A DNA stretch of 32,966 bases from a virus: the IMG/VR virus record IMGVR_UViG_3300034106_005167, positions 1 through 32,966 of that record. One strand, 5' to 3'. Below are positions 31,722-32,966 of this stretch, one piece after another. The first letter of the stretch is position 1; every line of letters starts with the position of its first letter. The position numbers and the translations under genes are program-made. The notes under the pieces were generated by a model. The model searched no databases. It was given only the letters and a program-made list of their open reading frames with translations, and had not been told where the DNA came from.

Positions 31722-31814
31722 GTACGGGTTGAGCATTTATGTTCCTCGTATAATGTATCTTAGGATACTAGAAAAGCCCATTCGGATCCGCCTCTGAATG
31801 GGATTTTTTCTTTT
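31722..31814 (+). ncRNA. Candidate phage small RNA (about 93 nt, three hairpins)
   Basis: Between a strong promoter and a strong terminator lies an uncoded stretch that folds on paper into three successive hairpins. (1) TACGGG, a 2-base bulge and GAGCA pair with TGTTC and CTCGTA around a TTTA loop (31723-31750), 11 pairs. (2) GTATC/GATAC (31755-31768). (3) The terminator stem. The size and architecture are those of a trans-acting small RNA. Alternatively it could be a leader for the 91-residue gene, but the terminator ends before that gene's own -10 box. A TATAAT at 31749-31754 may be a second start. Confidence 0.5.
31777..31814 (+). terminator. Intrinsic terminator after the lysis operon/small RNA
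   Basis: CCCATTCGGA (31777-31786) pairs with TCTGAATGGG (31793-31802), ten pairs including one G-T, with a 6-base loop, followed by TTTTTTCTTTT. A textbook Rho-independent terminator. Confidence 0.9.
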
Positions 31815-31821
31815 ATCGGTG

Positions 31822-31827
31822 TATAAT
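31822..31827 (+). promoter_or_regulatory. -10 box of a leaderless gene
   Basis: A perfect TATAAT 6 nt before the ATG at 31834 puts the predicted transcription start exactly on the A of ATG. No SD is present. No -35 is visible because the preceding bases are the terminator. Confidence 0.6.
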
Positions 31828-31833
31828 TAAACC

Positions 31834-32109
31834 ATGATAAAAACTAAATTAGTTACAGCAAATGCAACTCCAGTAGAGCTAAGCTTTGCCAGTCCAGTTA
31901 AAGGACATTATAAAATAATAATCACAAACACCAGCGCAAACAAACACGTACTAATTGGAGGAAGTGATCTTTCTTTAACTAATTATGGATTACGAGCCGA
32001 ACATGACGCCCCTCCAGTTATTATAGAAAACGTTCCTTTTCAAGATAGCATATACGCAATATCAGAAGACGGCTCAAATATTACTGTAGCCGTAATGGTA
32101 ATTGAATAA
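31834..32109 (+). CDS. Small beta-rich protein (91 aa), structural-like
   Basis: Starts MIKTKLVTANATPVEL. The pattern KIIITNTSANKHVLIGGSDL, NYGLRAEHDAPPVIIENV and DSIYAISEDGSNITVAVMVI is a compact beta sandwich. The 'vYvGGs.vt..nG..l......i.......lYAis..G...v.vl' motif is often seen in small phage virion proteins. It may decorate the capsid or tail, but it stands alone on the plus strand away from the structural cluster. It is probably translated from a leaderless mRNA and lies next to a non-coding interval. Confidence 0.72.
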   Translation: MIKTKLVTANATPVELSFASPVKGHYKIIITNTSANKHVLIGGSDLSLTNYGLRAEHDAPPVIIENVPFQDSIYAISEDGSNITVAVMVIE

Positions 32110-32112
32110 TTA

Positions 32113-32138
32113 GTGCGAAAAAAGTGCGAAAAAGTGCG
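32113..32138 (+). repeat. Short direct repeats GTGCGAAAAA
   Basis: GTGCG followed by six A, then GTGCG followed by five A, then GTGCG again, at 32113, 32124 and 32134. The 10-11-bp period puts copies on one face of the helix. Confidence 0.6.
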
Positions 32139-32197
32139 CCGACGAGAGAAGACCCATTTTCAAATCTTATCCATTTTCTAGAATACCCCTCATAAAT

Positions 32198-32270
32198 GCC
32201 CTACAGGGCTTCTAAGGCCCGAATAGGGTCTTTTGCTACCTTCGGTATATGATGACCCTTAAAAGGGCGG
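32198..32270 (+). ncRNA. Possible structured RNA element with nested helices
   Basis: A 4-bp hairpin GCCC/GGGC (32198-32209) is followed by three nested helices: GCCC 32217-32220 with GGGC 32265-32268, AGGGTC 32225-32230 with GACCCT 32254-32259, and TACC 32237-32240 with GGTA 32244-32247. The complement could fold similarly, so the strand is uncertain. No start or end signal defines a transcript. Confidence 0.35.
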
Positions 32271-32303
32271 GAGATAAAAAGATACGCTTTACGGATATAT
32301 ATA

Positions 32304-32336
32304 AGCCAATATAACAGCCAAGTAATATACAGCCAA
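32304..32336 (+). repeat. AGCCAA direct repeats (iteron-like)
   Basis: Three AGCCAA copies at 32304, 32316 and 32331; the last two are extended (ACAGCCAAG). They lie in A+T-rich DNA (ATATATATAAG). Possible binding sites; function unknown. Confidence 0.45.
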
Positions 32337-32364
32337 GATAGCTAGTATCGACCTAATGAAGATT

Positions 32365-32511
32365 TTAGAAGAGTTCCTCATCAATATCTTCTCCAAGGTC
32401 AAAGTCAAAGATATCATCTAGTCCCGCCTTTTTTAAAAATGAAAACATAGCATATCCAGAAAGGATTGCTGTTGCCAGCAATACCATTAGAGAAGTAAAT
32501 TTCTTATTCAT
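32365..32511 (-). CDS. Small single-pass membrane protein (48 aa)
   Basis: Starts MNKKFTSLMVLLATAIL; residues 6-25 form one hydrophobic segment after a short basic N-terminus. A LKKAGLDDIFDFDLGEDIDE acidic tail follows. Charge distribution suggests N-in with an acidic outer tail, or an uncleaved signal anchor. A perfect extended -10 (TGG-TATAAT) ends 6 nt before the ATG, so it probably has its own leaderless mRNA. No family recognised. Possible roles are superinfection exclusion or lysis control, but these are guesses. Confidence 0.62.
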   Translation of the reverse strand: MNKKFTSLMVLLATAILSGYAMFSFLKKAGLDDIFDFDLGEDIDEELF

Positions 32512-32517
32512 TATTGT

Positions 32518-32526
32518 ATTATACCA
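32518..32526 (-). promoter_or_regulatory. Extended -10 of leaderless membrane-peptide gene
   Basis: TGG-TATAAT on the minus strand with 6 nt to the ATG at 32511; the predicted start is the A of ATG. No good -35, as is usual with an extended -10. Confidence 0.6.
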
Positions 32527-32531
32527 TAATC

Positions 32532-32642
32532 CTAGTCAACTGCAATTCTATCTGCATGATCATCACAATAATAGATCTTGGTTCCATGTAGTGTTACTTT
32601 AGATGTATATGATAACTTATCGCAATATGTACAAAATTTCAT
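32532..32642 (-). CDS. Tiny zinc-finger-like protein (36 aa)
   Basis: MKFCTYCDKLSYTS ... IYYCDDHADRIAVD: a C-x2-C pair and a C-x2-H pair about 20 residues apart, the ligand set of a small zinc finger. It starts 2 nt after the HNH stop with AGGA inside the HNH gene's last codons (GCAGGATAG), so it is translated as the second gene of that operon. Function unknown; a DNA- or protein-binding partner is possible. Confidence 0.65.
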   Translation of the reverse strand: MKFCTYCDKLSYTSKVTLHGTKIYYCDDHADRIAVD

Positions 32643-32644
32643 TT

Positions 32645-32926
32645 CTATCCTGCCTTCCGTATTTTTCTTTCATGAGTTCTTGCCCTATGGCAATTTGAGC
32701 AAACTACTTCACACTTAGCTATTTCTGCATCTATTCGTTTCTTTGATAACGTACTTATGAGTTCTGCTACGTTTGCTTGCTTCCGCCCTCTTACATGATC
32801 AAAGTCCATCATATAATACGGATAGGATACTTTGCAGTCCATGCAAGGATTACGTTCTTTGATTTCTTTAATATACCGTGCCAAATACTCTTTTTGTTTC
32901 TTAACAGAAAGTTTTTCTGGAGACAT
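32645..32926 (-). CDS. HNH endonuclease-like protein (93 aa)
   Basis: A basic N-terminal helix (LSVKKQKEYLARYIKEIKER) is followed by NPCMDCKVSYPYYMMDFDHV and CEVVCSNCHRARTHER. The FDHV pair supplies the metal-binding His, and two C-x2-C pairs form the structural zinc site. The final N-C-H-R-x-x-T-H completes the beta-beta-alpha-metal motif. HNH proteins cut DNA; in phages they act as free-standing homing enzymes or in DNA packaging. It is complete and not inserted in another gene here. It is probably expressed from a leaderless promoter at its ATG. Confidence 0.85.
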   Translation of the reverse strand: MSPEKLSVKKQKEYLARYIKEIKERNPCMDCKVSYPYYMMDFDHVRGRKQANVAELISTLSKKRIDAEIAKCEVVCSNCHRARTHERKIRKAG

Positions 32927-32932
32927 AGCTTA

Positions 32933-32960
32933 ATTATATAGCACTATATTTATTAGTCGA
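32933..32960 (-). promoter_or_regulatory. Leaderless promoter of the HNH operon
   Basis: On the minus strand TCGACT (32955-32960), 16 nt, then a perfect TATAAT (32933-32938). Six nt separate it from the ATG at 32926, placing the transcript start on the start codon. No SD precedes the ATG. Confidence 0.6.
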
Positions 32961-32966
32961 CTAGGA

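Larger units (their letters stand above)
32110..32364. other. Non-coding interval with repeats and predicted RNA structure
   Basis: 255 nt between convergent genes, without an ORF that I would accept. It contains GTGCGAAAAA-type repeats, a hairpin, a nested stem structure and AGCCAA repeats, listed separately. A clear U-run terminator for either side is missing. It could hold a regulatory RNA, a replication element or a site for a DNA-binding protein. Confidence 0.5.

Noticed and set aside
31722-31814. Possible tRNA (TTCGGATCC resembles a T-loop)
   Set aside because: The sequence does not form acceptor, D and anticodon arms, and the T-loop-like bases lie in the terminator stem.
32645-32926. 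HNH protein as part of an intron or intein
   Set aside because: No split host gene or splice-like borders flank it; it is a free-standing ORF in its own small operon.

Overview
The window looks like part of a tailed double-stranded DNA phage genome (Caudoviricetes). It carries a portal protein, the start of a prohead-protease-like gene, a very large tail-fibre/adhesin region, a holin-like gene, a secreted lysozyme-like gene, a phage-type class II ribonucleotide reductase, a glycosyltransferase and an HNH protein. The DNA is A+T-rich by eye. Several genes have a TANNNT box about 6-8 nt before the start codon, as expected for leaderless mRNAs common in Actinobacteria, and the holin-like protein resembles those of actinophages. 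A phage of a low-GC (perhaps aquatic) actinobacterium is my best guess; this is inference and no database was searched.

Layout. Bases 1-30470 are read entirely on the minus strand. In transcription order (right to left) they are: glycosyltransferase, class II ribonucleotide reductase, holin-like gene, a hairpin terminator, five virion-structural genes including a 1126-residue fibre (27070-21032), a roughly 17-kb array of fibre-like genes (21021-4071), a LamG-domain protein, a small unknown protein, the portal and the prohead-protease-like gene, which runs off the left edge. Bases 30557-32109 are read on the plus strand: a secreted lysozyme-like protein, three tiny overlapping ORFs, a promoter-to-terminator unit that looks like a small RNA, and a 91-residue protein. 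The right end (32365-32926) returns to the minus strand with an HNH protein, a 36-residue zinc-finger-like ORF and a 48-residue membrane peptide.

The most striking structure is the fibre array. By their first residues its genes fall into recurring types: C (M-A/S-D-K-N/D-FKVK), B (M-S/T-R-x-RD) and A (M-x-x-K-x-W-N/D). They occur in the same order three times: C-B-A-X plus small ORF(s) at 21021-15359, 15325-9858 and 9815-4071. Each unit is about 5.5-5.7 kb and X differs each time: a peptidase S74 fibre, a GTWR-repeat/propeller-like protein, and another adhesin. Eight of the twelve large genes share a second module that starts with an AGKN..INGG..WQRGTS box. In seven of these eight it ends in a -(S)AEL/AEF-type C-terminus; the eighth ends in SSEV. 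In most of the eight the stop codon is fused to the ribosome-binding site of the next gene. This looks like an expanded, modular receptor-binding or decoration system.

Regulation readable from sequence includes several near-consensus sigma70-like promoters, five probable leaderless starts, a palindrome at the divergent promoter between glycosyltransferase and lysozyme, two good hairpin terminators and a candidate small RNA at about 31722-31814. I saw no tRNA, integrase, CRISPR array, reverse transcriptase or terminase in the window.
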